Assembly (NCBI GenBank): GCA_043801935.1
Contig: JAZDLO010000164.1
Coordinates: 1 to 9,555, forward strand
Length of the DNA: 9,555 nucleotides
From: JAZDLO01 sp043801935
GTDB lineage: Bacteria > Actinomycetota > Thermoleophilia > RBG-16-64-13
Direction of reading: 5' to 3'
The notes beneath the pieces were generated by a model. The model had not been told where the DNA came from. It made no database searches and saw nothing but the letters and a program-made list of their open reading frames with translations. Both the position numbers and the translations under genes were made by a program. Positions 1-6,647 of the stretch are shown here, one piece after another (the first letter of the stretch is position 1; each line of letters begins with the position of its first letter).

Positions 1-9
1 TCCCCCTTT

Positions 10-247
10 CTAGTACCCTAGCTTCTCGAACAAGGTAGCGAGCTGTCGCAGGTTGGCGCTAGGATGGGTCGCAAAGCCTCGGGAGGACAGGGGAACGTGT
101 TCGAGCCCAGCGAGCCAGCGCGGTTCACGCAGGTGTTTGGCCAGGATGTCGATCCGCCCGACCCCTGTCGAGTATTCGTAGCCAGTTTCCTCATCGCCGC
201 CATTGGCGAAGATCGCCCAGTCTTGGGCGAGTGAGTGGCGCTCTGCG
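10..247 (-). pseudogene. Remnant of a NucS/DUF91-like (PD-(D/E)XK) nuclease core
   Basis: Read on the minus strand, this stretch encodes a segment running LAQDWAIFANGGDEETGYEY followed by STGVGRIDILAKH and then EPRWL. The pattern of a Tyr-x-(S/T)-x-VGRIDILA block followed by a short charged loop and a Trp-Leu strand is known from the catalytic core of DUF91/NucS-type endonucleases, where the Asp of RID is a metal ligand and the next strand normally reads like VIELK. Here the similarity stops right after WL, so the Glu-x-Lys half of the active site is missing, although the frame stays open to a TAG near position 10. No credible start codon with a ribosome binding site lies upstream of about 250. 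I read it as a broken fragment. Family assignment is from motif memory only, and the residues after WL are not recognised. Confidence 0.4.
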
Positions 248-312
248 GATGTGGAATAAGGGGGACGGCGCCTCCCAACTGTGCGATCTAGGATTGATTC
301 AGGCCAGCAAGT

Positions 313-336
313 CCCTGGCGACCTTCGGCGCCAGGG
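313..336 (+). repeat. Perfect 8 bp hairpin, CCCTGGCG / CGCCAGGG
   Basis: Arms at 313-320 and 329-336 are exactly complementary, with an 8-base loop. No run of T follows, so it is not a standard intrinsic terminator. It could be a terminator-like or regulatory hairpin before the oxidoreductase, or chance in GC-rich DNA. Confidence 0.35.
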
Positions 337-417
337 TGCCTTCGACCCTAGTTTCGACCCCAGCCGAATGAGAAGCGGGGGTGCGTGGTGCACAGAAACT
401 ACTGATTGCCGATGCAG

Positions 418-482
418 GTCCGGGTCACATTTCCGCCCGTCCCGGACATATGAAGAATGGAAGGCTCTGGGAGGACGGGCGG
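418..482 (+). promoter_or_regulatory. Two mutually exclusive inverted repeats in the leader
   Basis: GTCCGGG at 418-424 pairs with CCCGGAC at 441-447. CCGCCCGTCC at 433-442 pairs perfectly with GGACGGGCGG at 473-482. The two stems overlap at 441-442, an arrangement seen in attenuators and other RNA switches. There is no T tract and no recognised riboswitch consensus, and in DNA of this composition a 10 bp inverted repeat can arise by chance. Confidence 0.2.
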
Positions 483-638
483 GCGTCATGGGCCACGCGC
501 CCCGCACCCGGAGCCGCCTGGACGCAGGGCGCCCTCTGACCGGAGCTCGCTCGCGGAGCCTAAAGGTCCGCAGGCGAAGTACACTTGGCATCGGCCCGAG
601 GTGGCAATAGGGGCAGATACGGCAAGAAGGGTCCACAA

Positions 639-2147
639 GTGGTGACGGACGAATCGGGCATTGAGTCTAACGGGCTGAGTCGGCGGCGATTTTTGGGAGT
701 ACTCGGCTTCCTGGGCGTAGCTGCACTCAGCGGGTGCTCCGACTCAGGCACGCCGGCGCCTCCGCCAACCCCGGGAGTCAACGCGGGCCCTGAACCGCTC
801 GCCTATCAAGCTCCTGCCCCCCTGTTGCGCCCCCCTACCGAGACCGCACCCCTGGAGGTGAGCGCCCAGGTCTGCGTGGTGGGGGGAGGGGCGGCCGGCT
901 TGGCCGCCGCCACCTCCGCTGCCCGCCAGGGGGTCCAGACCCTCCTTCTCGAAGAGTCGTACAAGGTGGGTGGCAACCTCACCCGCGGACTGGTTAACCT
1001 CGACAAAGTGGCCTGGGGCGGCTCGATCATGGTGGGCGGTTACTTCCGCGACCTTCTCAAGACCCTGGAGATCGAAGGCCAGGCAGTGTACCCGTCTGAA
1101 GAGACCGCCTTTTCCACCCAGTGTGATCCAGACGCTCTCGAGCGTAAAGCCCTCCAGTTCGCCGGCCAAGCCGGAGTCAAAGTCCGCCTGGGCGCCCCAG
1201 TGACCGGGGTGGAGAAGGACGGAGCCCTTCTGCGGGCCGTGTGGGCCCAAGGGCAGGGGGCGACGCTTCGGGTCACAGCCGAGGTCTTCATCGATGCGAC
1301 CGGCGACGGCCACCTGGGCTACCTTGCCGGCCACCCCTACTGGTTGGGGGACCGCAACCACGGCGACGTGCAGGGACAGACGCTCATTTTCTATGCCGGT
1401 CCGGTGGACTGGGACCGGCTGTCAGACTACGTAAGACGCGAGGGAGGCTTGGTTGATGCCTACCGCCTTGTGGGCCTGCGTCCTTTTATGGGGCGCCTGC
1501 AAGCCCGAGGAGGCGTACTTGCCGAAGTTCAAGCGGGCATGCTCATCAACCGCAACCTGTGGCCCGAGATGGTGTCTATCTCTGCCAGCGAGACCTACCA
1601 GAACCAGCTGGAGCCCAATGCCTTGGTTCAGATAATGGAAGTGCTGGGCGAGCAGAACCGGGAGATACACCACGCGCTCACGGTAGAGGTCCCCGGTTTC
1701 CGCGATTCACGCATTATCCGGGTGGCTGACCGCCCCTACCTGCGGGAAGGCCGTCGTCTCGTCGGCCACTATCAGCTGAGCGTCGATGACATTGGCGAGA
1801 GTCGCAAGCCGCAGGACTCAGTCGCTCGGGGCTGGTACCCCCTGGACCTGCACGTGCACGACAGCCCAGGCGGAAGCCAGCATGCACCCTTCAGGGCCGG
1901 GGAGTATTACGGCATCCCCTATCGCTGCCTAGTGGCTCGGGACCTGGACAACCTGCTCATGGCCGGCCGCTGCATATCGGTCACCCACGAGGCTCTCGGT
2001 TCCACCCGCATCTCCCCGGTCTCCATGAGTCTGGGCCAGGCGGCGGGCATCGCTGCCGCGCTCTGCGCGCGGCACAACCTGAAGCCGAGCCTGGCGCCGA
2101 TCAAGGACATCCAAAATGAGATCCTGGCAGCCGGCGGGTTGATATGA
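639..2147 (+). CDS. Exported FAD-dependent oxidoreductase lipoprotein (FAD_oxidored family)
   Basis: A 502-residue flavoprotein. The N terminus carries a twin-arginine motif (S-R-R-R-F-L-G, residues 14-20), a hydrophobic stretch and a lipobox Leu-Ser-Gly-Cys (30-33), so it should be folded with FAD in the cytoplasm, exported by Tat and lipid-anchored outside. A Pro-rich spacer (about 37-70) leads to the Rossmann motif V-V-G-G-G-A-A-G (80-87). A second dinucleotide-fold signature, IDATGDGHLG, lies at 218-227. The C-terminal signature IPYRCLVARDLDNLLMAGRC followed by HEALGSTR and SLGQAAG (about 426-470) is typical of the FAD_oxidored (PF12831) group. Its substrate cannot be told from sequence. 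I chose GTG 639 (or GTG 642) because AGAAGG at 625-630 is well spaced; a TTG at 585 would extend it without a ribosome binding site. The stop overlaps an ATG (ATGA) that opens the SLH remnant. Confidence 0.88.
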   Translation: MVTDESGIESNGLSRRRFLGVLGFLGVAALSGCSDSGTPAPPPTPGVNAGPEPLAYQAPAPLLRPPTETAPLEVSAQVCVVGGGAAGLAAATSAARQGVQTLLLEESYKVGGNLTRGLVNLDKVAWGGSIMVGGYFRDLLKTLEIEGQAVYPSEETAFSTQCDPDALERKALQFAGQAGVKVRLGAPVTGVEKDGALLRAVWAQGQGATLRVTAEVFIDATGDGHLGYLAGHPYWLGDRNHGDVQGQTLIFYAGPVDWDRLSDYVRREGGLVDAYRLVGLRPFMGRLQARGGVLAEVQAGMLINRNLWPEMVSISASETYQNQLEPNALVQIMEVLGEQNREIHHALTVEVPGFRDSRIIRVADRPYLREGRRLVGHYQLSVDDIGESRKPQDSVARGWYPLDLHVHDSPGGSQHAPFRAGEYYGIPYRCLVARDLDNLLMAGRCISVTHEALGSTRISPVSMSLGQAAGIAAALCARHNLKPSLAPIKDIQNEILAAGGLI

Positions 2148-2686
2148 GCAGCAGGCGCGGGAGAAGGCCCGGGACGCTACCTACCGGCCCAGCTGCGTGA
2201 AGGCTCCTGCCTGTTTTCAGCGACGTCAACGACGGCTACCGCTTCTATAAACAGATCGGCGAGCTCAAATACCAGGGGATAGTGAATGGCTTCTCCGACG
2301 AGAGCTTGCGCCCCGATGACCCTATCCTTCGCCAGCAGCTGGCCAAGATGCTCGTGCTGGCTCAACTTCGTCTGGCCGATGAGAACTACTCCAAGGTCCA
2401 GGGTCATTCGACGCAAACCCCAACATACTCATACCCTCTTGGCTATCTCAAGACGGCAGCGGCAGCCGTCTATCTACCTTGGAATGAAGCCCTAGGCGCG
2501 GGCGCCCTGAGTACCATCACGAGGCTCGAGCTCGCGATGGCGTTGGCCCCCATTGGGGACGGTATTCTCGAACCTCCTCCGTCCACCTACCGTCTGCCCT
2601 TCCTAGACGTGCCCGCCTCGGCTGCCAAAGACGTCGCACTCCTGGACTTCAACGTGCATGGTACGGAGTCGGCGAAGGAGGGCTGA
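2144..2686 (+). pseudogene. SLH-domain protein remnant with in-frame TGA
   Basis: An ATG at 2144 overlaps the oxidoreductase stop and opens a frame broken by TGA at 2198. Beyond it the same frame reads as an S-layer homology repeat: FSDVNDGYRFYKQIGELKY, then GIVNGFSDESLRPDDP and ILRQQLAKMLVLAQ (2216-2365). A weaker second repeat follows (about 2425-2555), then the beginning of a third (LPFLDVPASAAKDVALLDFN) that loses similarity just before the stop at 2684-2686. SLH modules bind secondary cell-wall polymer and anchor proteins to the envelope. The only usable start downstream of the TGA is GTG 2282, inside the first repeat, so an independent functional product is unlikely. It may be the decayed C-terminal anchor of the preceding oxidoreductase or a separate gene. 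It joins directly to a ugd fragment. Confidence 0.65.
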
Positions 2687-2941
2687 CCGAGCCACCGAGA
2701 GTATGCGCGCTCTACTCCCCACCATGACCTACGCCCCTCGCCCATGGAAGCCCTCGAGGGTGCCGATCCCTGCGTGCTGCTCACGGAATAGGAGGAATTC
2801 ATCGGGCTGGATTGGGCCCGGGTGAAACAGGTCATGGCCCGGCCGATCGTCATCGATGGGCGCAATGCGCTGGATGGCGCCTCCCTGGCGGAGTTGGGCT
2901 TCACCTACGAAGGAGTGGGGACTCGGCTTAGGCCACGCTAA
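2685..2941 (+). pseudogene. ugd: C-terminal fragment of UDP-glucose 6-dehydrogenase
   Basis: Translation gives ATESMRALLPTMTYAPRP in one frame (to about 2743), then, after a frameshift, MEALEGADPCVLLTE, a TAG at 2789-2791, and EEFIGLDWARVKQVMA followed by PIVIDGRNALDG and LGFTYEGVGT to a TAA at 2939-2941. This is the UDP-binding C-terminal domain of UDP-glucose/GDP-mannose dehydrogenases: the LLTEWxEF, DGRN and GFxYxGxG blocks are family hallmarks. The TAG sits exactly where the family has the conserved Trp, consistent with a TGG to TAG change. Only about 85 codons remain; the NAD-binding domain and catalytic Cys are absent. An intact enzyme would oxidise UDP-glucose to UDP-glucuronate for envelope polysaccharides. 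With truncation, frameshift and nonsense change it is dead. Confidence 0.82.
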
Positions 2942-3138
2942 GGTTGGCGGCTTCTGGCTGCGCGATGGCGTATCGCGATTCCTCCAGCCACGGATGGGGC
3001 CGCGGCTGCATGGCTGGTCTGCTTGTGGACCGGCGGCGAAGTGTCGACCGGTCACCATGCTATAGTCTCGCGGCCCCGCGCTGACGGGGACCCGGACCGA
3101 GGGAGCCCTGCCTCATATTCCTTTGTTGCGGCCCGACT
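2942..3138. other. Spacer between ugd remnant and TPR gene
   Basis: No recognisable gene. It contains a small perfect hairpin with arms CGCGAT at 2961-2966 and ATCGCG at 2972-2977, and a possible extended -10 promoter near 3058. No clear ribosome binding site precedes the ATG at 3139. Confidence 0.4.
3058..3066 (+). promoter_or_regulatory. Possible extended -10 promoter for the TPR/Wzy operon
   Basis: TGCTATAGT matches the extended -10 pattern TGn-TATAnT and lies about 70 bases before the first gene of the operon. No good -35 box sits at the usual distance, which extended -10 promoters can tolerate. Assignment is by eye only. Confidence 0.3.
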
Positions 3139-4701
3139 ATGCAGCCTACTAAAGCCCTTCTGCCATCTCGTACTCTTCTGCGCCCGCATCCGCGCCAGTG
3201 GCGCCCCGGCGGCATAAAGACGCGCCTCTGGCTCCTCGCTGGGATCGCCGGCGCGCTCATCGTCCTTTCGCTGGTGCCCCTGTGGGAGCTGTGGACGGTG
3301 AACGTCGCCGGCACCCTGGTCAACCGAGCCATCGTGGCAGAGGCTGCGGCCGCGACCGAGACCGCTGCGACAACCACGGCGGCCGCGAGCGGCGGCACCA
3401 CCGCCGTCGGTGCACAGAGCGGGGCATCCGCTGCCGCGGAGGCCGCCGACAACACCGCCGACGCCGCCAAGGCACGGGCCGACCTCGAACGGGCCATGGC
3501 CCTCATGGACGCCGCCGCCTCACGCGGCCCGCATACGGCCGCCCGGGAGATCCCCATCTGGCGAACATACGGAGCCGCTGCCAGCCTTGCCCCCTCGGAT
3601 CACGCCTTCGAGCTGCTCCTACGGGCTCGTGACGGGGGGCGCCTCGACCGGTTCGGGGAGCTGTGGCTGGGAGAGGTGGCTTCAGCCACCGAGCACTGGG
3701 ATGTGGCTACCGAGGCCTACCGGCGCATCGATGCGAGCAATCTCCTCATCCACCGGGCGGAGATGTCTCTCGAAGCGGGGGACAAGGACCTGGCCATACA
3801 ACAGTACCTCTTGGCCAAAGTGAGCCTGGAGGCAGCCATCGACCGCGAGACCGCCGAGGAACTGCTTCTCGACCGGACCGGCACTCGACCATCCGCCACC
3901 GAGCAGCTCCTGAGCCCACCGGCCGAGCGCGTTACCTCGCTCTACCGCATCGGACGCGGTCTCTTGTCTGCCGGCCGGCCTCTCGAAGCCGTCACCGTCC
4001 TGGAGCAGGCGCTCAAAAAGGCGAAGACCGACTCTCCCGGTGCCGTGATCGAGCAGTCCCTGACCCTCAACCTGGCTTTGGCACTGGCCCGCACTCTCCC
4101 CTCCGCGCCGGACAAGCAGCTCGTGACTCTTAAGTACAGCTACTCGTACTTCCCCGACGACGAGGTCATGGTCTCTGTCGACGCGGTCGTCCGCGTCCGT
4201 GCCCTCGTCCATACGGGGATCGGCTCCAGTCGGACCGCCCCGGTATGCGTGCAGGCCGCCCGCACCCTACTACTCACCGGTGACGACGAGCAAGCGGTGT
4301 CTTTGTTCAAGGAAGCCATCAAACTCGATCCCCGGCTGGCCGAGGCCTATCTCGGCCTGGGCGGCTGGTACGAGGGCAAGGGAATGATCATTGTCGCCCG
4401 AGAACTCTACAAAGAAGGCGCCGAGCAACTCCCGGCCGACCCTCAGATCGCCGGAGCCTACGCCATCGCCTCGTATAAGAGCCTGCCGCCGAAGAACGCT
4501 CTCCCGCTGCTGGAGCACGCCTGTCAGATGGACACCCGCGACCCTTACCTGTTCGCCCAGCTGGGTAACTGCTTCGTGGACCTAGGCCTGATCGCCCAGG
4601 CCCGGGCGACCTATGAGGAGGGGTTGCGCCGGGCACCAGATGCCAAGCCTCTGCTGGACCGGTTGGCCGCGCTCCCCCACCCCACCAGGAGCCTCCCGTG
4701 A
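3139..4701 (+). CDS. Membrane-anchored TPR-repeat protein, partner of the Wzy-like gene
   Basis: A 520-residue protein with a short basic N terminus, one transmembrane helix (about 29-48) and an Ala/Thr/Gly-rich low-complexity stretch (about 66-112). The rest is mostly helical. Tetratricopeptide-like repeats are clearest at 372-515, for example GDDEQAVSLFKEAIKLDPRL then AEAYLGLGGWYEGKG, with a final YEEGLRRAPDAKP. Weaker helical pairs at 185-300 (HWDVATEAYRRID, AGRPLEAVTVLEQALKKA) suggest further repeats. The orientation puts the repeats outside the membrane. TPRs scaffold protein complexes; fusions or pairings of O-antigen ligase-like domains with TPRs are well known. The 4-base overlap with the next gene implies coupled translation, so it probably assists that membrane enzyme. 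The start lacks an obvious ribosome binding site; ATG 3139 keeps the basic residues before the helix. Confidence 0.82.
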   Translation: MQPTKALLPSRTLLRPHPRQWRPGGIKTRLWLLAGIAGALIVLSLVPLWELWTVNVAGTLVNRAIVAEAAAATETAATTTAAASGGTTAVGAQSGASAAAEAADNTADAAKARADLERAMALMDAAASRGPHTAAREIPIWRTYGAAASLAPSDHAFELLLRARDGGRLDRFGELWLGEVASATEHWDVATEAYRRIDASNLLIHRAEMSLEAGDKDLAIQQYLLAKVSLEAAIDRETAEELLLDRTGTRPSATEQLLSPPAERVTSLYRIGRGLLSAGRPLEAVTVLEQALKKAKTDSPGAVIEQSLTLNLALALARTLPSAPDKQLVTLKYSYSYFPDDEVMVSVDAVVRVRALVHTGIGSSRTAPVCVQAARTLLLTGDDEQAVSLFKEAIKLDPRLAEAYLGLGGWYEGKGMIIVARELYKEGAEQLPADPQIAGAYAIASYKSLPPKNALPLLEHACQMDTRDPYLFAQLGNCFVDLGLIAQARATYEEGLRRAPDAKPLLDRLAALPHPTRSLP

Positions 4702-5873
4702 GCACGCCGGGCACCGCATGGAATGCGGGCGCCACCCCCGGGACTCGCGCCACTACGGCCACCCGCACCGCTCTCACTTTCGTCCGGGTGGGCGCCGGGC
4801 TGCTGGGCGTGGCACTTGTCTTCTCTCTCTGGGCCTCGCCCGACCGCAGGAGCAGTCTCCCCTGGTTCGCCGTCGCCATCGTGGGCGTGATCCTGGTGCT
4901 CGTCGTCACCGGCCGCCCGCTGCCGGCCATCGCCCGGAGGGTGCGCCCCACCCACCTCCTGTGGTTCTTCCTCGCTGCCGGGTTCGTCACCCTGGTAGTC
5001 ACCTTGCTGACCAGCCGCTGGCCGGCCTATAAGCTCTCCTGGCTCACTTCGGTCTATGTGGCTCTCCCCTCCATTCGCTCCCTCCCCTTGTGGTGGACCC
5101 AGACAGGCCTTCAACCCAACCAGACCGGAGGGTCCCTGGCCCTCGTGACCGCCTTCGCAGCCACGGTGGCCGGGGCACCGTCCCTGCGCCGGCTCTACCG
5201 CTGGCCCGCGGTCTTCCTCACCGTAGCCGGATTCGTGGTGGTGTTCATGACCGGCTCCCGAGCGGCTTTGGCCGGCCTGCTGCTGGCCGTGCTCCTGGTG
5301 GCCGTCCTGCGCACCAGCCGCTGGCTGTGGGCCTGGGGGAGCGGGCTCGTGGCCCTCCTGGTGGCACTGCTCGCTTCGGGACAGTTGACCCGGATCTTCC
5401 ACTTCTTCGTTTACGACGAGACTCTGGACACCAAGCTGGTGGCCAGGCTCGATATCTGGTCGTCGGCGCTGAGCGGCATCCAGGACCACTTTCTCACCGG
5501 CATCGGACTGGGCGTGTTCAACCAGGTGATGCCCACCCGCTACCCGTATCAGACCGTGGGACTCTCCTTCCCGGTGTCACAAGCGCACAATCTGTTCCTG
5601 GACACGGCTTTGGCCATCGGTCTGCCGGGGATGATCGGCCTCCTGCTGCTTCTCGTCGGTTGCGTGATCCTCGCGGTCCAGGGACTGAAGCAGAGCGATC
5701 TCATAGGCGCCGTATCCATAGGGATGCTGGCTTCAATAATCGTCTATCTCATTTTTGGAGTCGCTGACTCGATCAGTCTCTCGATTCCCACTAGCTTCAT
5801 CATCTGGCTGTGGGTATGCGCGCTGGCCATTATTCTTCAGCGTGTGGAAATGAACCAATACGTGGCATGCTAG
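4698..5873 (+). CDS. O-antigen ligase/polymerase-like membrane protein (Wzy_C family)
   Basis: A 391-residue polytopic membrane protein starting at GTG 4698, with AGGAG at 4687-4691 six bases upstream. Roughly nine or ten hydrophobic segments are visible (about 27-45, 55-71, 87-104, 145-160, 170-184, 189-205, 208-227, 305-328, 336-356, 365-381). Between the last two groups lies a large outward loop holding the family's features: ARLDIWSSALSGIQDHFLTG (249-268), GLGVFNQ, and SQAHNLFLDTALAIGLPG (294-311) with His297. The motifs LQPNQTGG (138-145) and TGSRAALAG (185-193) also fit Wzy_C (PF04932). Such proteins ligate or polymerise undecaprenyl-linked glycans outside the membrane. In a monoderm, polymerisation or transfer to a wall glycan or glycoprotein is more likely than lipopolysaccharide ligation. 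No glycosyltransferase or flippase gene lies nearby. The last ~150 bases are visibly richer in A/T than the rest. Confidence 0.85.
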   Translation: MSTPGTAWNAGATPGTRATTATRTALTFVRVGAGLLGVALVFSLWASPDRRSSLPWFAVAIVGVILVLVVTGRPLPAIARRVRPTHLLWFFLAAGFVTLVVTLLTSRWPAYKLSWLTSVYVALPSIRSLPLWWTQTGLQPNQTGGSLALVTAFAATVAGAPSLRRLYRWPAVFLTVAGFVVVFMTGSRAALAGLLLAVLLVAVLRTSRWLWAWGSGLVALLVALLASGQLTRIFHFFVYDETLDTKLVARLDIWSSALSGIQDHFLTGIGLGVFNQVMPTRYPYQTVGLSFPVSQAHNLFLDTALAIGLPGMIGLLLLLVGCVILAVQGLKQSDLIGAVSIGMLASIIVYLIFGVADSISLSIPTSFIIWLWVCALAIILQRVEMNQYVAC

Positions 5874-5888
5874 GTTATGCATTATCTG

Positions 5889-5894
5889 TATAAG
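5889..5894 (+). promoter_or_regulatory. Possible -10 box (TATAAG) for the small unknown gene
   Basis: TATAAG lies 20 bases before ATG 5914 in a locally A/T-rich patch just after the Wzy-like stop codon. No convincing -35 is present. If real, the mRNA leader would be about 12 bases. Confidence 0.25.
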
Positions 5895-5913
5895 TGTGCA
5901 AGTGGGGTCGTCC

Positions 5914-6156
5914 ATGACCAAAGATAAGGGGTTCGAGTTGATACCCCAGGCCGTCCCAGCCCGGCAGCGGTCAAGTTTCTACAAGCAGATCATCACCGAG
6001 TTCCTGGACAGTGGCCAGAGGAGCGTCGCCATCCGGGGCACCGACCGCAAAGCGGTCACCCTGGTGCAAGGGCTTCGCAAAGTGCTCGAGGCGGAGAACA
6101 TCGAGGGCGTAAAGGTGGTCCAGCGCTCGCAGGAGATCTTCCTGACCAAGGACTGA
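5914..6156 (+). CDS. Small conserved-looking protein of unknown function (80 aa)
   Basis: An 80-residue soluble, basic protein starting at ATG 5914, where GGGG at 5903-5906 could serve as a weak ribosome binding site. An in-frame GTG at 5896 would add six residues but has no better signal. The sequence has an N-terminal basic segment (RQRSSFYKQIITEFLDSG, about 19-36), a central RGTDRKAVTLVQGLRKVLEA (about 42-61) and a C-terminal VKVVQRSQEIFLTKD. The layout suggests an alpha-rich start and a beta-strand end. It has no signal peptide, membrane segment, Cys or recognisable domain. Composition and codon use look like real coding sequence, and a strong terminator follows within 50 bases, so it appears to be a single-gene unit. 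I do not recognise a function. The basic charge and strand-rich tail would suit nucleic-acid or peptide binding, but that is a guess. Confidence 0.72.
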   Translation: MTKDKGFELIPQAVPARQRSSFYKQIITEFLDSGQRSVAIRGTDRKAVTLVQGLRKVLEAENIEGVKVVQRSQEIFLTKD

Positions 6157-6200
6157 CGCGACTGGCGCGGCCACCACCGGCCGATAGCCCCGCGCGCACA

Positions 6201-6233
6201 GGAGGCCGCCCCACAGGGGCGGCCTCCGTCTTT
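6201..6233 (+). terminator. Intrinsic terminator after the small unknown gene
   Basis: GGAGGCCGCCCC (6201-6212) and GGGGCGGCCTCC (6216-6227) form a perfect 12 bp G/C-rich stem with the 3-base loop ACA, followed by GTCTTT. It lies 45 bases after the stop of the 80-residue gene and before a minus-strand coding scrap, so it separates convergent units. Confidence 0.85.
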
Positions 6234-6262
6234 CTGCCCTGTCGGCGCCCGAACGGCCCCGA

Positions 6263-6325
6263 TCAGCGCTTCTTCTTACCGATCTCCTCGGTGTTGTCGC
6301 GGATGCGGAAGAAGATCACGATCAT
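6263..6325 (-). pseudogene. C-terminal scrap of a minus-strand gene
   Basis: On the minus strand the sequence reads MIVIFFRIRDNTEEIGKKKR and then a TGA. A hydrophobic start followed by a charged Lys/Arg-rich tail looks like the end of a membrane protein whose last helix exits into the cytoplasm. Upstream of it, at about 6330, the sequence changes into the IS3 transposase remnant, so the rest of the gene has probably been lost at that junction. There is no ribosome binding site to support a 20-residue free peptide. The parent family is not recognised. Confidence 0.3.
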
Positions 6326-6332
6326 CCCATAG

Positions 6333-6624
6333 CGATGCCCCGTTGCGGCCGGCTCCCGGGGTGACTCGTATGACTGCCCTTGCCGAATCGATCATCGGAC
6401 TCTTTGTGACCGAGGTCATCCGTAAACGCGGTCCCCGGAAGAACTTGGACGACGTGGAGTACGCGACTCTGGAGTGGGTCGATTGTTTCAACCACCGCCG
6501 GCTCCCTGAACCCATCGGCACCATTCCCCCGGCGGAACTGGAAGAGATGTTCTATCGTGAGGAGGTCTCGGCCGAAGAGGTCGGACTCAAACAATCGAGT
6601 CTTCAATGAACCCGGGACGGTTCA
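6333..6624 (+). pseudogene. 3' remnant of an IS3-family transposase
   Basis: The end of an IS3-family DDE transposase. Before 6375 one frame gives VAAGSRGDSYD; from 6376 another frame continues ALAESIIGLFVTEVIRKRGP, then DDVEYATLEWVDCFNHRRLP, EPIGTIPPAELEEMFYREE and a TGA at 6607-6609. In intact members these join as GDSYDNALAESxxGLFKTE, so about two bases have been lost at the Asn codon. The Glu of ALAES is the last residue of the DDE triad; both upstream Asp residues and the helper orfA are missing. Downstream, ACCCGGGACGGTTCA (6610-6624) resembles the right terminal inverted repeat of this family. The element is immobile, and its left junction at about 6330 truncates a minus-strand gene. 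Confidence 0.85.
6607..6624 (+). repeat. Putative right end of the IS3 remnant
   Basis: The transposase stop runs into TGAACC (6607-6612), CGGGAC and GGTTCA (6619-6624), the outer six bases being exact inverted repeats. IS3-family ends commonly finish in ...TCA, so the element boundary is placed at 6624. No target-site duplication can be checked because the left end is gone. Confidence 0.45.
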
Positions 6625-6629
6625 GTAGG

Positions 6630-6647
6630 AGGCAATTCCAGTTGCCT
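6630..6647 (+). repeat. Short hairpin AGGCAA / TTGCCT
   Basis: A perfect 6 bp stem (6630-6635 with 6642-6647) and loop TTCCAG, just outside the IS3 right end and about 95 bases before the SLH-propeller gene. It could be a regulatory site or a residue of the insertion region. Confidence 0.25.

Larger units (their letters stand above)
266..638. other. Gene-free leader upstream of the FAD oxidoreductase
   Basis: About 370 bases without a believable gene; the open frames here are Arg/Pro-rich and look like GC-driven noise. It holds several inverted repeats: a hairpin with 8 bp arms at 313-320 and 329-336, a 7 bp pair at 418-424 and 441-447, and a 10 bp pair at 433-442 and 473-482. The last two share positions 441-442 and cannot form together. 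No clear -35/-10 pair was found. Confidence 0.5.

Noticed and set aside
281..610. Open frame of 109 codons upstream of the oxidoreductase
   Set aside because: Arg/Pro/Gly/Ser-rich without any domain pattern, no ribosome binding site, and typical of random open frames in GC-rich DNA.
585..638. TTG 585 as the start of the FAD oxidoreductase
   Set aside because: It has no ribosome binding site and would put 18 extra residues before the Tat motif; GTG 639/642 follows AGAAGG at good spacing.
744..1361. Long minus-strand open frame opposite the oxidoreductase
   Set aside because: Lies wholly opposite a well-supported FAD enzyme; composition is that of a reverse-complement shadow.
2198..2200. TGA 2198 as a selenocysteine or recoded codon
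   Set aside because: No SECIS-like hairpin or conserved Cys/Sec position is apparent, the surrounding residues are not conserved, and the neighbouring ugd fragment is plainly decayed.
4611..5489. 292-codon minus-strand open frame opposite the TPR/Wzy genes
   Set aside because: Gly/Glu/His/Pro-rich shadow of a membrane-protein gene with clear family motifs on the plus strand.
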